Positions 53,745 to 63,254 of a stretch of DNA of 64,000 nucleotides are shown here, one piece after another. Every line of letters starts with the position of its first letter. Position 1 is the first letter of the stretch. The translations under genes were made by a program, and so were the position numbers. The notes under the pieces were generated by a model, which saw only the letters and a program-made list of their open reading frames with translations, was not told the origin of the DNA and made no database searches. This DNA comes from Providencia sp. R33 (GTDB taxonomy: Bacteria; Pseudomonadota; Gammaproteobacteria; Enterobacterales; Enterobacteriaceae), in the NCBI RefSeq assembly GCF_019343475.1, contig NZ_CP072453.1, forward strand, positions 2,790,001 through 2,854,000, given 5' to 3'.

Positions 53745-54053
53745 ATGGAACCGATTCAAAATATTAACCCTTACCTACCCGCAAATAACCAAATTATCCC
53801 TGCACGAGAAGGTGGAAAAGGAAGTATTCAAGCGCCGGGGAGTGCCCCTAATATTGTCTGGCAAACACGTTCACGCCTTCCCGATGAATACGAAACAGCG
53901 CTGATTGGTGCATTAGAAAACTTATTTGCCGCTGGTACTGACACCCTCGAAGCCCTTGTTGAAGCCCTAAATCAACAGCTCTTATTTGACCGCCAAGGTC
54001 ATACATGGACACCAAGCAGTTTTCGCGAATTTTTGCTCGTTAATGGATATTAA
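53745..54053 (+). CDS. Small recombinase-like HTH protein of Rieske clusters
   Basis: 102 residues, no signal peptide. The N-terminal half is Pro/Asn-rich and probably loose; the C-terminal half (ALIGALENLFAAGTDTLEALVEALNQQLLF, then WTPSSFREFLLVNGY) resembles the recombinase-like helix-turn-helix tail found in some serine recombinases. There is no catalytic domain. It starts 2 bp after the ferredoxin stop, so it is tightly coupled to electron-transfer genes. Its role is unknown; it could be a small oxygenase partner or a regulator. Confidence 0.6.
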   Translation: MEPIQNINPYLPANNQIIPAREGGKGSIQAPGSAPNIVWQTRSRLPDEYETALIGALENLFAAGTDTLEALVEALNQQLLFDRQGHTWTPSSFREFLLVNGY

Positions 54054-54102
54054 TACTTTGTAACTTATACAAAAAATAACCTTTGATAATCGGAAGCAAA
54101 TT

Positions 54103-55143
54103 ATGACAACGAATACACAACCTCAAAACTTTCAAGCGTATTTAGATGTGGGGCTACGAGGACAATGGTACCCCGTATTATCTAGCTGGGAAGTCAGCAG
54201 CAACCCAATCGGTATCACTCGCCTCGAAGAACAAATTGTCTTATGGCGCGATGATAAAGGCCAAATTCATGCCTTAGAAGACAGATGCCCCCACCGCGGT
54301 GCGCGTTTATCCATGGGCTGGAACCTTGGTGAACGCATTGCTTGTTGGTACCACGGTGTTGAAGTGGGCGGAGATGGTATTGTCAAGGACGTTCCAGCGG
54401 TTAGCCAATGCCCTCTTGAAGGCCAAAAATGCTTAAAAACCTACCCAGTTCAAGAAGTTCATGGTGCTATTTTTCTCTATTTTGCTGTGATTGAAGGAGA
54501 AACACCACCAGCACTTGAATTCCCTGAAGAATTAGCCGATGGAGAAAACCACAGCCACTTCCTCTGCACCGCATCGTGGAAATGCAATTACCAGTATGCC
54601 CTTGAAAACGTGATGGATCCGATGCATGGCACCTATTTACACTCTTCTTCACACTCCATGGCTGAAGGAGATAAACAGTCTGAGATGATCCTTGAAGCGA
54701 CTCAAACAGGGTTTATTTTCCGTAAGAATGACCAAATTGGTGTCAACTTCGACTGGGTAGAATTTGCCAGTACAGGCGCAAACTGGTTGCGTTTATCCAT
54801 CCCATATCAAAAACGTTTTGGACCAGGTGGGCACTTTTGGATCATCGGCATGGTCGTTCCAGAAGATAAAGATCACTGCCGCGTATTCTTCTGGCGAATT
54901 CGTAAAGTCAAAGACTGGCAACGCGATCTCTGGCGCTTTATGTACCGTAACCGCTTAGAAGGACTGCATTGGGATGTATTAGAGCAAGACCGCATTATTT
55001 TAGAAAACCTTGCGCCAAATGCACGCAACCACGAGTTTCTCTATCAACACGATGTCGGTTTATCGCGCCTTCGCCGTATCATGCAGCGAGAAGCCAAAAA
55101 ACAGTTTGAACTGATTTACGGTAAGGAAACTGAAAATGCATAA
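54103..55143 (+). CDS. Rieske non-haem iron oxygenase, catalytic subunit
   Basis: 346 residues. The Rieske cluster is Cys62-x-His64 (CPHRGARLSMGW) and Cys81-x2-His84 (CWYHG). The mononuclear iron site follows in ENVMDPMHGTYLHSSSH (Asp172 bridge; His175, His180). Its short length and lack of a beta subunit gene place it with VanA/phthalate-oxygenase-like homotrimers, which hydroxylate or demethylate aromatic acids and related compounds. It overlaps the next SDR gene by 8 bp. Confidence 0.93.
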   Translation: MTTNTQPQNFQAYLDVGLRGQWYPVLSSWEVSSNPIGITRLEEQIVLWRDDKGQIHALEDRCPHRGARLSMGWNLGERIACWYHGVEVGGDGIVKDVPAVSQCPLEGQKCLKTYPVQEVHGAIFLYFAVIEGETPPALEFPEELADGENHSHFLCTASWKCNYQYALENVMDPMHGTYLHSSSHSMAEGDKQSEMILEATQTGFIFRKNDQIGVNFDWVEFASTGANWLRLSIPYQKRFGPGGHFWIIGMVVPEDKDHCRVFFWRIRKVKDWQRDLWRFMYRNRLEGLHWDVLEQDRIILENLAPNARNHEFLYQHDVGLSRLRRIMQREAKKQFELIYGKETENA

Positions 55144-55891
55144 CCTATTGGCGGGAAAACGTATTGTGGTCACTGGCGCAGCTAGAGGGCTAGGTTTTAG
55201 CTTTGCCCAAGCCGTCGCAGAACAAGGTGCTAAAGTCATTCTGTGCGACATTCTTGAAGAACGTTTGCAAGAAAGTACGGAAACATTACGCCGCCAAGGG
55301 TTTGATGCACAAAGTTACTGTATCGATCTTGCTGATCCCGCCTCTATTCGCCAAGCCTTTGAGCATATCGCTAAGCAAGGTGCCATTGATGGGTTGATCA
55401 ACAATGCAGCTCTCGCAACGGGTGTGGGTGGCAAAACATTAGATGAATACGATCTTGAGCTTTGGGATCGCGTTATGACCGTGAATGTCAAAGGAACTTG
55501 GTTGGTCACAAAAGCGGCATTACCACTATTAAAGCAAAGCCAACAGGGAAAAATCATCAATATTGCGTCTGATACCGCCCTTTGGGGAGCACCAAGGTTA
55601 ATGGCCTATGTCGCCAGTAAAGGGGCGATTATCAGTATGACTCGCTCGATGGCGCGAGAGTTAGGCCAGCACCGCATTTGCGTTAACGCAATTGCACCGG
55701 GGCTGACCAAGGTTGAAGCGACGGAATATGTCCCTGAAGAGCGTCACCAGCTTTATGAAAACGGGCGTGCCTTACAAGGGGAGCAACTACCTGAAGATGT
55801 GACTGGCACCGCACTGTATTTGCTTTCTGATATGGCGAATTTTGTGACGGGGCAGCTTATACCCGTCAATGGCGGCTTTGTTTTTAACTAA
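55136..55891 (+). CDS. SDR dehydrogenase (canonical)
   Basis: 251 residues. The dinucleotide motif is TGAARGLG, NNAA follows at mid-chain (LINNAALATG), and the catalytic set Ser (NIASDTALWG) with Tyr-x3-Lys (YVASK) is intact. After a Rieske dioxygenase it may oxidise a cis-dihydrodiol to a catechol-like product. Its start lies inside the oxygenase gene. Confidence 0.9.
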   Translation: MHNLLAGKRIVVTGAARGLGFSFAQAVAEQGAKVILCDILEERLQESTETLRRQGFDAQSYCIDLADPASIRQAFEHIAKQGAIDGLINNAALATGVGGKTLDEYDLELWDRVMTVNVKGTWLVTKAALPLLKQSQQGKIINIASDTALWGAPRLMAYVASKGAIISMTRSMARELGQHRICVNAIAPGLTKVEATEYVPEERHQLYENGRALQGEQLPEDVTGTALYLLSDMANFVTGQLIPVNGGFVFN

Positions 55892-55923
55892 TTGATGACC
55901 GCGTTGGCGGCGAGGTTAAGGCA

Positions 55924-56700
55924 TTGAATTCAACATGTAAGTACTTGATACCCGGTCTGGAAAAAGGATTGCAATTGCTTCTCCTGCTAGCTCAGCAGCA
56001 CCGCGAGCTCACGTTTGCTGAAATCCTACGCTTAGTCGATATGCCTAAAGCCACGGCTTATCGTGCGATCCAGACCTTGGTACATTTGGATTTCCTTGTG
56101 CAACACCCGCGAACTGGGGCATTTTCACTTGGTCGCAAAGTGCTTAGCCTTGGCCTTGGTTATATTGCCTCCCTCGATTTAACCCAGTTAGGCCAACCGA
56201 TTATTGAACATTTGCGCGATCGCAGCCAGTGCAATAGCCATCTGGTGATCCGTGATGGCCGAGACATTATCTATATCGCTCGCGTCAGCGGTGCGGAATC
56301 AAAAATCAACCATGTCAGCGTCGGCACACGCTTATCGGCTCATCGAACCTCTTTAGGGCGAATGCTATTAAGTGGGCTGTCTTCTGCAGAATTTGACGTC
56401 CTTTACCCTGATGAAGAGCTACCTGATAACGCGGGCAGCAAACACGAATTCTGGAACATGATCCAAGCCGACAAACTGCGTGGTTATGTTATTGGCGAGT
56501 CATTTTATCGCCGCGGTATCTCCTCCATTGTTTATCCCGTTTACAACCAAGACAACGGGGTCGAGGCAGCGATCAGCATCATGGTTCCCATGGACAGTAT
56601 CCCTGTGCAGGAGCGCCAACATTTACAAAATGAAGTACGTAGTGCAGCACAAAAGCTAACTGAATTTATTGGCGGTATCAGCCCAGCAAAAGTGATTTAG
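55924..56700 (+). CDS. IclR-family transcriptional regulator (TTG start)
   Basis: 258 residues from a TTG with GAGG upstream; no in-frame ATG is nearby. The winged HTH is at about 10-70 (LIPGLEKGLQLLLLLAQQ, LRLVDMPKATAYRAIQTLV), and the effector domain shows SVGTRLSAHRTSLGRMLLSG and SFYRRGISSIVYPV. It lies inside the operon it probably controls; the paired GTTTC-N6-GAAAC sites before the first gene are its likely targets. Confidence 0.9.
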   Translation: MNSTCKYLIPGLEKGLQLLLLLAQQHRELTFAEILRLVDMPKATAYRAIQTLVHLDFLVQHPRTGAFSLGRKVLSLGLGYIASLDLTQLGQPIIEHLRDRSQCNSHLVIRDGRDIIYIARVSGAESKINHVSVGTRLSAHRTSLGRMLLSGLSSAEFDVLYPDEELPDNAGSKHEFWNMIQADKLRGYVIGESFYRRGISSIVYPVYNQDNGVEAAISIMVPMDSIPVQERQHLQNEVRSAAQKLTEFIGGISPAKVI

Positions 56701-56807
56701 CGTTAACGAAAAACTTACCCATTTTTCGGTTTATTGCCATAAGCCTCGGCTCTCCTTTGCCCAAAAAACGCGCTAGGTAATAACACCACCCTATAGAGGA
56801 TTAAGCT

Positions 56808-57737
56808 ATGTCGGTGATTGGAATAGAAAAATTAGAATTTGGTGTCGAAGACCTCAAGGCCTGCCAAAAATTTTTACATGACTTTGGCTTACACGTTTCT
56901 GCCAATAATCCCAGTGTGTTTACCACGCTATCGGGGGCTGAACTGGCATTATATCCCCTTGATGATTCCGCCCTCCCCGCACCTTTTGAAACGGGTTCAA
57001 CCTTAAGGCGCATTACATGGGGTGTTGAAAACCTCGCCAATTTAAATCAAATCATCGACAACATTCAAGAGTGTGATGGGTTTGAACGGACATCCACAGG
57101 CGCACAATGCCGTGACCCGAATGGTATGACCGTCGCTTTTTGCCTTTCACAACAAAAAGACGTTCAGCTCGACGTCACGGGTATCAATCAATGGGGAGAC
57201 ATTCGCCGTATTGATAAACCTAGCCCGATTTATGAAAAAGCCAACCCGATCAACGTAGGCCATGTCGTTTTTTTTGTTGATGATCTCCCTGCGACAGAAG
57301 CATTTTATTGCCAAAAACTGGGTTTCCAAGTGTCCGATCGCTACATCGACCGCGCCGTTTTCTTACGCGCCCAAATTAACGGCTGCCACCATAATTTATT
57401 TTTACTGAAATTGCCGCATCGGGGCAGTGGCTTGAACCACGTCGCCTTTACGGTTCGAGATATTCATGAGGTGATTGGTGGGGGCTTAGCCATGAACCGC
57501 CATAATTGGAGCACCTTTATTGGCCCTGGTCGCCATCCAATCTCATCCGCCTATTTTTGGTACGTCAATAGCCCAACGGGCGGCGCTTTCGAATACTACA
57601 CCAACGATGACTACCTCACCGAAAAATGGCAACCAAGGGAACTGGAACACTCACTGGTTTCATTTACCGAATGGGCGGTTGAAGGTGGCTTAGATTACGA
57701 AACACGCCGCCAAGTCAAGCCGACCAAGGAGTCATAA
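56808..57737 (+). CDS. VOC-family extradiol ring-cleavage dioxygenase
   Basis: 309 residues with two VOC modules (about 5-115 and 145-270), as in type I extradiol dioxygenases. The probable iron ligands in the second module are the His of INVGHVVFFVDD, the His of GLNHVAFTVRD, and the Glu of GGAFEYYTND. It should open a catechol-like ring next to the hydroxyl pair. A 107-bp gap separates it from the IclR gene; AGAGGA precedes the ATG. It begins a run of closely packed genes. Confidence 0.88.
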   Translation: MSVIGIEKLEFGVEDLKACQKFLHDFGLHVSANNPSVFTTLSGAELALYPLDDSALPAPFETGSTLRRITWGVENLANLNQIIDNIQECDGFERTSTGAQCRDPNGMTVAFCLSQQKDVQLDVTGINQWGDIRRIDKPSPIYEKANPINVGHVVFFVDDLPATEAFYCQKLGFQVSDRYIDRAVFLRAQINGCHHNLFLLKLPHRGSGLNHVAFTVRDIHEVIGGGLAMNRHNWSTFIGPGRHPISSAYFWYVNSPTGGAFEYYTNDDYLTEKWQPRELEHSLVSFTEWAVEGGLDYETRRQVKPTKES

Positions 57738-57738
57738 A

Positions 57739-58953
57739 ATGAGCACCTTAATTCAAGGCGGTATTGTCATTATTGGTGGAGGTCAAGCGGGTGGCTGGGC
57801 CGCAAAAACCCTCAGAGAAGAAGGTTACCAAGGCACAATTTCAGTGATCAGCGATGAAAACCACGATTTTTATGAACGTCCACCGCTGTCAAAAGCCGTT
57901 CTCACACAAGAAGACGCGGTTTTATCACGTTTATTTAGTGAAAACGACACTCGTGCATTGAATTTGCAATGGTTTCGCCCCATACGAGCCGAGCGAATTG
58001 ATACACTGGCTAAATGTGTCTACCTCAATGATGGGCGGTTAGTTAGCTTTGATAAACTGCTTATCGCAACAGGTGGTCGCCCTCGTTACCTCTCAACAGC
58101 ATGGCAACAGCACCCGCATGTATTTGCCTTACGTTCATGGGATGATGCTCAAGCGCTACGTTCCAGACTCTTATCAGCAAAAAAAATCGCCATCATTGGC
58201 GGCGGGTGGATTGGCTTAGAAGTCGCAGCATCCGCACGGAAAATGGGCCTTAATGTCACGATTTTTGAACGTCAAAACCGCCTGTGCGAGCGCAGTGTTC
58301 CGCAAAGTGTTTCTGATGCATTAGCGTCGCGCCACCATCAAGCTGGCGTACAGGTCATTACAGATTGTGGCGATATTCAATTAGTTGACGACAACGACGC
58401 ATTACAAATTGGCTGCCAAAAATACCCGACTGAATCCTTTGATCTTGCCGTCATGGGGATTGGTGTTGAGCTCAACCTTGAGCTCGCCAAAGATGCAGGG
58501 TTAGCCGTCACTCATGGCATCGTGATCAACGACCAAGGGCAAACCTCCCACCCTGATATCTACGCCGCAGGGGATGTTGCCTGCCATCCGACGCTTTCTT
58601 TGTGTTTGCAATCTTGGGCTTACGCACAAAACCAAGCCATAACCACGGCAAAAGCGATGCTTGACCCGCAATCCGTAGGGTTTAATGAGCCCGCTTGGCT
58701 TTGGTCTGATCAATACCAAGACAACATACAAATCTTGGGCGTTCCTAGTACGCAAAACCTGCAACACGTCCAGCGCCACAGCGAAAATTCTGAGGTTCAT
58801 TTTGCCTTAAATGAAGCTAACGAATTGGTTCAAATGGTGGCGTTTAATGATGCTCGCGCAATCAAACTGGGTAAACGTTGGCTGCAAAACCAGCGCAAAT
58901 TGGTTCCCTCCGAACTTGCCGACCCCACATTTTCACTAATGTCACTTAAATAG
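57739..58953 (+). CDS. FAD-dependent ferredoxin reductase
   Basis: 404 residues. FAD-binding IVIIGGGQAGGWAAKTL, the NADH-binding motif IAIIGGGWIGLEVAASA, and the late FAD motif DIYAAGDVA are present, with ERPPLSKAVL typical of Rieske-system reductases. It passes electrons from NADH to the Rieske ferredoxin. It starts 1 bp after the dioxygenase stop. Confidence 0.93.
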   Translation: MSTLIQGGIVIIGGGQAGGWAAKTLREEGYQGTISVISDENHDFYERPPLSKAVLTQEDAVLSRLFSENDTRALNLQWFRPIRAERIDTLAKCVYLNDGRLVSFDKLLIATGGRPRYLSTAWQQHPHVFALRSWDDAQALRSRLLSAKKIAIIGGGWIGLEVAASARKMGLNVTIFERQNRLCERSVPQSVSDALASRHHQAGVQVITDCGDIQLVDDNDALQIGCQKYPTESFDLAVMGIGVELNLELAKDAGLAVTHGIVINDQGQTSHPDIYAAGDVACHPTLSLCLQSWAYAQNQAITTAKAMLDPQSVGFNEPAWLWSDQYQDNIQILGVPSTQNLQHVQRHSENSEVHFALNEANELVQMVAFNDARAIKLGKRWLQNQRKLVPSELADPTFSLMSLK

Positions 58954-58971
58954 TGTCAGCGAGGAAAAAAC

Positions 58972-60252
58972 ATGGCAAATCAAAGTATCACGATATCCGC
59001 CAATGAAAATGCACAAAGTGCGCAGGATACACCAGAAAAAGTGAACTGGTTGATCCCAATCGGTCTATTTTCCTGTGTTTTACTGGCATTTTTCGACAAA
59101 ATTAGCATCGCTGCACTGTTTTCAGACGAAAAGTTCCAACAAGCGCTGGGTATTGATTTTGATCCGACCCGCTTAGGCTTATTAATGAGTGCATTTTTAT
59201 TCGCCTATGGCGTTTCATCCATGCTACTCAGTGGGATTGGTGACCGCTTTCATCCCACAAAAATGCTGCTCTTTATGATCAGCAGCTGGTGCTTCTTAAT
59301 GATCTTTATGGGGTTCACCCACCATTACGGCACCATGGTTTTTCTACGCGTATTGCTCGGCATAGCTGAAGGGCCATTATTAGCCATCGCCTATGCCATT
59401 ATCCGTCGCACTTTTCCACCAAAAATGCAGGCTCGCGCCACAATGCTCTGGTTACTGGGCACTCCCCTAGGTGCAGCACTAGGGTTCCCTATCTCTTTGT
59501 ATCTTTTAAATAATTTCGGCTGGCAAAGTACCTTTTTCGTCATGGCTGCCTTTACCGTGCCAGTGTGGTGGTTAGTTGTTTTCGGTATTCGCCACCCAAA
59601 TTTAGTCAACCGCAGTGCTCAACTAAAAACATCGTCAGGAGAAAAACTGCCTGAAGAGCAGATTGCAGAAATGAAAGCGCATAAAAAGCGCCTATTTCAA
59701 AATAGCCATTTTTGGATTATCTGCATGTTTAATATCGCGTTTTTAGTCTACCTCTGGGGGATGAATGGCTGGTTACCAAGCTACTTAATTAAGGGGAAAT
59801 CCATTCACTTGGAACACGCAGGGATCCTCTCTTCCCTCCCATTTATTGCCATGCTGTTTGGTGAAGCGATTGGTGCGTGGCTTTCTGACCGCTACGACCG
59901 TAGAGCCCTCGTGTGTTTCATCTCATTATTGGGTGCCGTGATTGGGTTAGCAGGTGTGCTGTTCCTCACCGAGACCTACAGCATCATTTTAATGATGGCA
60001 TTCAGCATGTTTATGTGGGGAGCCGGTGCCCCTAACATCTTCGCATTACTGGCTAAAGCGACACAAAAGCAAGTCAGTGCCCTTGCAGGTGGCATATTCA
60101 ATGGTCTAGGAAACCTTGCTGGCGCTGCTGCACCGCTGTTAATGGGCGTATTGATTACCGTTACCCACACTATGGATAGTGGGCTGTTATTTATCGTCAT
60201 TATTGGTTTAGTGGGCAGCTTGTTATTGCTCCCTTTACTGAAAAAATACTAA
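58972..60252 (+). CDS. MFS permease, anion:cation symporter-like
   Basis: 426 residues, about 12 helices (LIPIGLFSCVLLAFFDKISIAALF, RLGLLMSAFLFAYGVSSML, RVLLGIAEGPLLAIAYAIIRRTFPP). The wording fits the ACS branch that imports organic acids, including aromatic acids. It is placed within the catabolic operon, so it probably imports the pathway substrate. Confidence 0.88.
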   Translation: MANQSITISANENAQSAQDTPEKVNWLIPIGLFSCVLLAFFDKISIAALFSDEKFQQALGIDFDPTRLGLLMSAFLFAYGVSSMLLSGIGDRFHPTKMLLFMISSWCFLMIFMGFTHHYGTMVFLRVLLGIAEGPLLAIAYAIIRRTFPPKMQARATMLWLLGTPLGAALGFPISLYLLNNFGWQSTFFVMAAFTVPVWWLVVFGIRHPNLVNRSAQLKTSSGEKLPEEQIAEMKAHKKRLFQNSHFWIICMFNIAFLVYLWGMNGWLPSYLIKGKSIHLEHAGILSSLPFIAMLFGEAIGAWLSDRYDRRALVCFISLLGAVIGLAGVLFLTETYSIILMMAFSMFMWGAGAPNIFALLAKATQKQVSALAGGIFNGLGNLAGAAAPLLMGVLITVTHTMDSGLLFIVIIGLVGSLLLLPLLKKY

Positions 60253-60278
60253 ACACTGCCTCTTTAGGAGATAACGCT

Positions 60279-60791
60279 ATGTCACAACCTCAAATCAAAC
60301 CCCAAGGGATCCCAATGGCACAATGGATTGAGTCCCGAGTTGCCCGCCTTGAAGGCCGCAAATACGATTGGAACGCACTGAAATTCCAAGCTGATTACGA
60401 CCCAAAATACCGCCGCGCCCAAATGCGTTATATCGGCACAGGGGCTACAGGTGTCGCCAGTGACGTCAATACCGTCCCTGCGGAAAACTTCACCTTTTCG
60501 ACCATGGTGTTACCCGCTAAATGTGAAGGGCCACTGCACTTACACCCTGATGTTGAAGAAGTTTTTTTCATGCTCAAAGGCACCATTACGTTGTTTATCA
60601 AAGACGGCGACGAAGAGTATGAAACGGTATTAAAAGAGCGTGATTTGATTTCTGTTCCTGCGGGGATTTATCGCGGCTTATTCAATCACGGGGAAGAAGA
60701 AGCTTTAATGTGTGTGATGATTGGGACGCAAAAACCCGCAATCCCAACTTACCCAGAAGACCACCCATTATCAAAAGTTAAACGCGGATAA
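60279..60791 (+). CDS. Cupin-domain protein
   Basis: 170 residues. One cupin barrel with motif 1 KCEGPLHLHPDVEEVFFMLKG (His, His, Glu ligands) and motif 2 SVPAGIYRGLFNHGEEE. It has the metal-ligand set of cupin dioxygenases and isomerases. It lies between the permease and the hydrolase, with AGGAGA before the ATG. A ring-cleavage or isomerase step is possible but not shown. Confidence 0.82.
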   Translation: MSQPQIKPQGIPMAQWIESRVARLEGRKYDWNALKFQADYDPKYRRAQMRYIGTGATGVASDVNTVPAENFTFSTMVLPAKCEGPLHLHPDVEEVFFMLKGTITLFIKDGDEEYETVLKERDLISVPAGIYRGLFNHGEEEALMCVMIGTQKPAIPTYPEDHPLSKVKRG

Positions 60792-60806
60792 CAGGAGTAA
60801 TCAGTG

Positions 60807-61649
60807 ATGAGTCTGCCAATTGAAAATTTACCCGAGTTACAGCTCGCAAACTTTGGTCAATACCGCCTTAATTGGCGGGAAGCGGGCCAAGGGGAGCCCG
60901 TGATCCTCCTCCATGGTATTAGCTCAGGCTCGGCCTCATGGATTTCTCAACTGACGGCATCATCACTGACTCATCACTATCATCTCTATTGTTGGGATGC
61001 ACCCGGTTATATGAATAGCCTTGAATTGGCGACAAAAACGCCAGTGGCTCTCGATTACGCCGATGCGTTAGAAGCCTTTCTTGATGGACTGGGATTACAG
61101 CAAGTAACCCTCGTTGGCCACTCGTTAGGCGCTTTAATGGCTTGTGCCTTTGCCTCTTTGCATCCTTCTCGTGTCAATGGCTTATTCCTCGCTAACCCCG
61201 CACAAGGTTACGGAACAAAAAGCCTTGAAGAGCGCAACCGCGTGTATGACCAAAGGCACGATATTGTATTTAACTCAGGTATCGAAGCCTATGCACAAAA
61301 CCGTGCGGCAGCCTTACTGTCACCCACTGCTTCACAAGAAAAAATCGAGTGGGTGCAGCAAAATATGAAAAAACTCAACCCAACGGGTTTTTTATCCGCC
61401 GCTTGGATGCTGGCGCATGACGATATCAGCCTGTATTTAAAGGCTTATACTGGCGCGCTCGAAATGCTCGTTGGGGAAGAGGACACTATCACCCCGCCTT
61501 CGCAAGTTAGCCAATTAGCGCAACAAAAACAGTGCCCACTGTTTTATATTCCACAGGCGGGTCACGCGAGCTACCTTGACCAACCCGCTGAATTTAACCA
61601 GCACCTCACTCACTTTTTATCGACAGCTTTGCAAAGGAAACACGCATGA
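60807..61649 (+). CDS. Alpha/beta hydrolase (meta-cleavage-product-hydrolase-like)
   Basis: About 280 residues; of two adjacent ATG codons the second is chosen because of the ACAGGAG spacing, though either is possible. The oxyanion segment is LLHGISSGSASW, the nucleophile elbow GHSLGALMA, the acid in VGEEDTITPP and the His in QAGHASYLDQP. The family (MhpC, BphD) splits C-C bonds of ring-opened products, which fits an operon with an extradiol dioxygenase. It overlaps the next gene by 4 bp. Confidence 0.88.
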   Translation: MSLPIENLPELQLANFGQYRLNWREAGQGEPVILLHGISSGSASWISQLTASSLTHHYHLYCWDAPGYMNSLELATKTPVALDYADALEAFLDGLGLQQVTLVGHSLGALMACAFASLHPSRVNGLFLANPAQGYGTKSLEERNRVYDQRHDIVFNSGIEAYAQNRAAALLSPTASQEKIEWVQQNMKKLNPTGFLSAAWMLAHDDISLYLKAYTGALEMLVGEEDTITPPSQVSQLAQQKQCPLFYIPQAGHASYLDQPAEFNQHLTHFLSTALQRKHA

Positions 61650-62440
61650 ATTTACAGTTAAATAACCGAGTCGCTGTCGTGACTGGCGGAAGCTCTGGCA
61701 TTGGTTTTGCGACCGTAAAATTGTTACTCGATGAAGGGTGCAAAGTGGCTTTTTGTGGCCGAAATAAAGATAAATTACAAGCCGCAACAACCCAATTAAC
61801 GGCGTTATACCCGCAGGGAAATTTTATCGCTGTGACCTGCGACGTATTAGATAAAACCCAAATCGAAGCCTTTGCCGAGCAAGTTCGCCAGCAATACGGG
61901 CAAACAGATTTACTGATCAACAACGCAGGCCAAGGTTACGTCGCCAACTTTTCAGACACGCCAGAAGACGCTTGGCTGCACGAAGCCCAATTGAAATTAT
62001 TTGGGGTGATAAACCCTGTGAATGCGTTCTTACCACTCTTAGAGCAATCAAATATCGCCTCAATTACCTGCGTGAATTCACTGCTGGCATTGCAACCTGA
62101 ACCCCATATGGTCGCCACATCTGCCGCAAGAGCCGCGCTATTAAACATGACACTGAATTTATCTAAAACATTGTTACCCAAAGGAATACGCGTCAATTCT
62201 ATTTTACTGGGCATGGTGGAGTCTGACCAATGGCGCCGCCGCTTCGAAAGCCGCAGCGACACCAACCTCACTTGGGAACAATGGATAGGCAACATCGCCA
62301 AAAACCGCGGCATTCCCATGCAGCGCTTAGGTAAACCTGAAGAGCCTGCTCGCGCACTGGTTTTCTTAGCGTCCCCAATGGCGTCATTTACCTCGGGTGC
62401 AGCTTTGGATGTCTCTGGTGGCTTTGCCCATCAAATTTAA
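61646..62440 (+). CDS. SDR-family protein lacking the Tyr-x3-Lys motif
   Basis: 264 residues. The cofactor motif TGGSSGIGFATVK and LINNAGQG are intact, but where Tyr-x3-Lys should stand the protein reads ATSAARAALLN, with Thr158 and Arg162. The Ser before it (CVNSLLALQ) is present. Such atypical SDRs exist; whether this one reduces or only binds a ligand is open. It overlaps the hydrolase gene by 4 bp. Confidence 0.85.
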   Translation: MNLQLNNRVAVVTGGSSGIGFATVKLLLDEGCKVAFCGRNKDKLQAATTQLTALYPQGNFIAVTCDVLDKTQIEAFAEQVRQQYGQTDLLINNAGQGYVANFSDTPEDAWLHEAQLKLFGVINPVNAFLPLLEQSNIASITCVNSLLALQPEPHMVATSAARAALLNMTLNLSKTLLPKGIRVNSILLGMVESDQWRRRFESRSDTNLTWEQWIGNIAKNRGIPMQRLGKPEEPARALVFLASPMASFTSGAALDVSGGFAHQI

Positions 62441-62451
62441 AGGATTGAAAT

Positions 62452-63243
62452 ATGAAAACGTTAATGCTTATAGGCTATGGCACGATGGCAGAAGAGGTGA
62501 TTACTCGCTTACCTCGTGGGATAACTCTGCGCTGGATTGTTGCTCGCGCTCATCACCACGACGCCATTCTTAAGCGCTTTCACGGGGAAGTCACCCCGAT
62601 TGAGGATATCAGCCAAATTAATGAAAAGCCCTCTCTTGTGTTGGAATGTGCCAGCCATCAAGCCGTTAAACAATATGCGCCCCTTATTTTACAAAAGGGG
62701 TGGAGGCTCGCGATTATTTCAACGGGGGCACTGGCGGATACTGCGACGGCACAGCATTTAACCGCATTAGCCAAACAACATCATGGGCAGTTAATCCCGC
62801 TAACCGGTGCCGTTGCAGGGCTTGATGGGTTACGTGCGGCGAGAGAAGCCAACATTACGCAAGTGACTTATCAATCACGCAAAAGCCCAGCGAGTTGGCG
62901 TAATGGTCCTGCCGAGCAATTTATCGACTTATCTCAAGTCACTGAGGCAACTGTATTTTTTACGGGTAGTGCACGGGAAGCTGCACTTAATTTCCCAGCG
63001 AATGCCAATGTTGCCGCAACCGTTGCCCTTTACGGGATCGGTATGGATGACACCCAAGTGCAGCTGATTGTTGACCCCAACACGAGTAAAAACACCCATC
63101 GCATTGAAGTACAAGGTGATTTTGGGCAGTTTTGCATCGAACTCAACGGTAATCCACTTCCCTCTAACCCGAAAACATCCATGTTATCAGCCCTAAGTGC
63201 GGTGGAAATTTGCCGCCGTGTTGCTGAACAGGATGCCATTTGA
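62452..63243 (+). CDS. Aspartate-dehydrogenase-like NAD(P)-binding protein
   Basis: 263 residues. The Rossmann motif is LIGYGTMAEEV; ECASHQAVKQYAP, ISTGALAD, LTGAVAGLDGLRAAREANI and NANVAATVALYGIG are hallmarks of the NadX/AspDH family. Known members oxidise L-aspartate to iminoaspartate or make aspartate from oxaloacetate. I recall that the Pseudomonas aeruginosa homologue PA3505 also lies beside an aldehyde dehydrogenase gene. Here it may act on a pathway intermediate rather than in NAD synthesis. Eleven bp separate it from the ALDH gene. Confidence 0.85.
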   Translation: MKTLMLIGYGTMAEEVITRLPRGITLRWIVARAHHHDAILKRFHGEVTPIEDISQINEKPSLVLECASHQAVKQYAPLILQKGWRLAIISTGALADTATAQHLTALAKQHHGQLIPLTGAVAGLDGLRAAREANITQVTYQSRKSPASWRNGPAEQFIDLSQVTEATVFFTGSAREAALNFPANANVAATVALYGIGMDDTQVQLIVDPNTSKNTHRIEVQGDFGQFCIELNGNPLPSNPKTSMLSALSAVEICRRVAEQDAI

Positions 63244-63254
63244 CGGAGAACATC

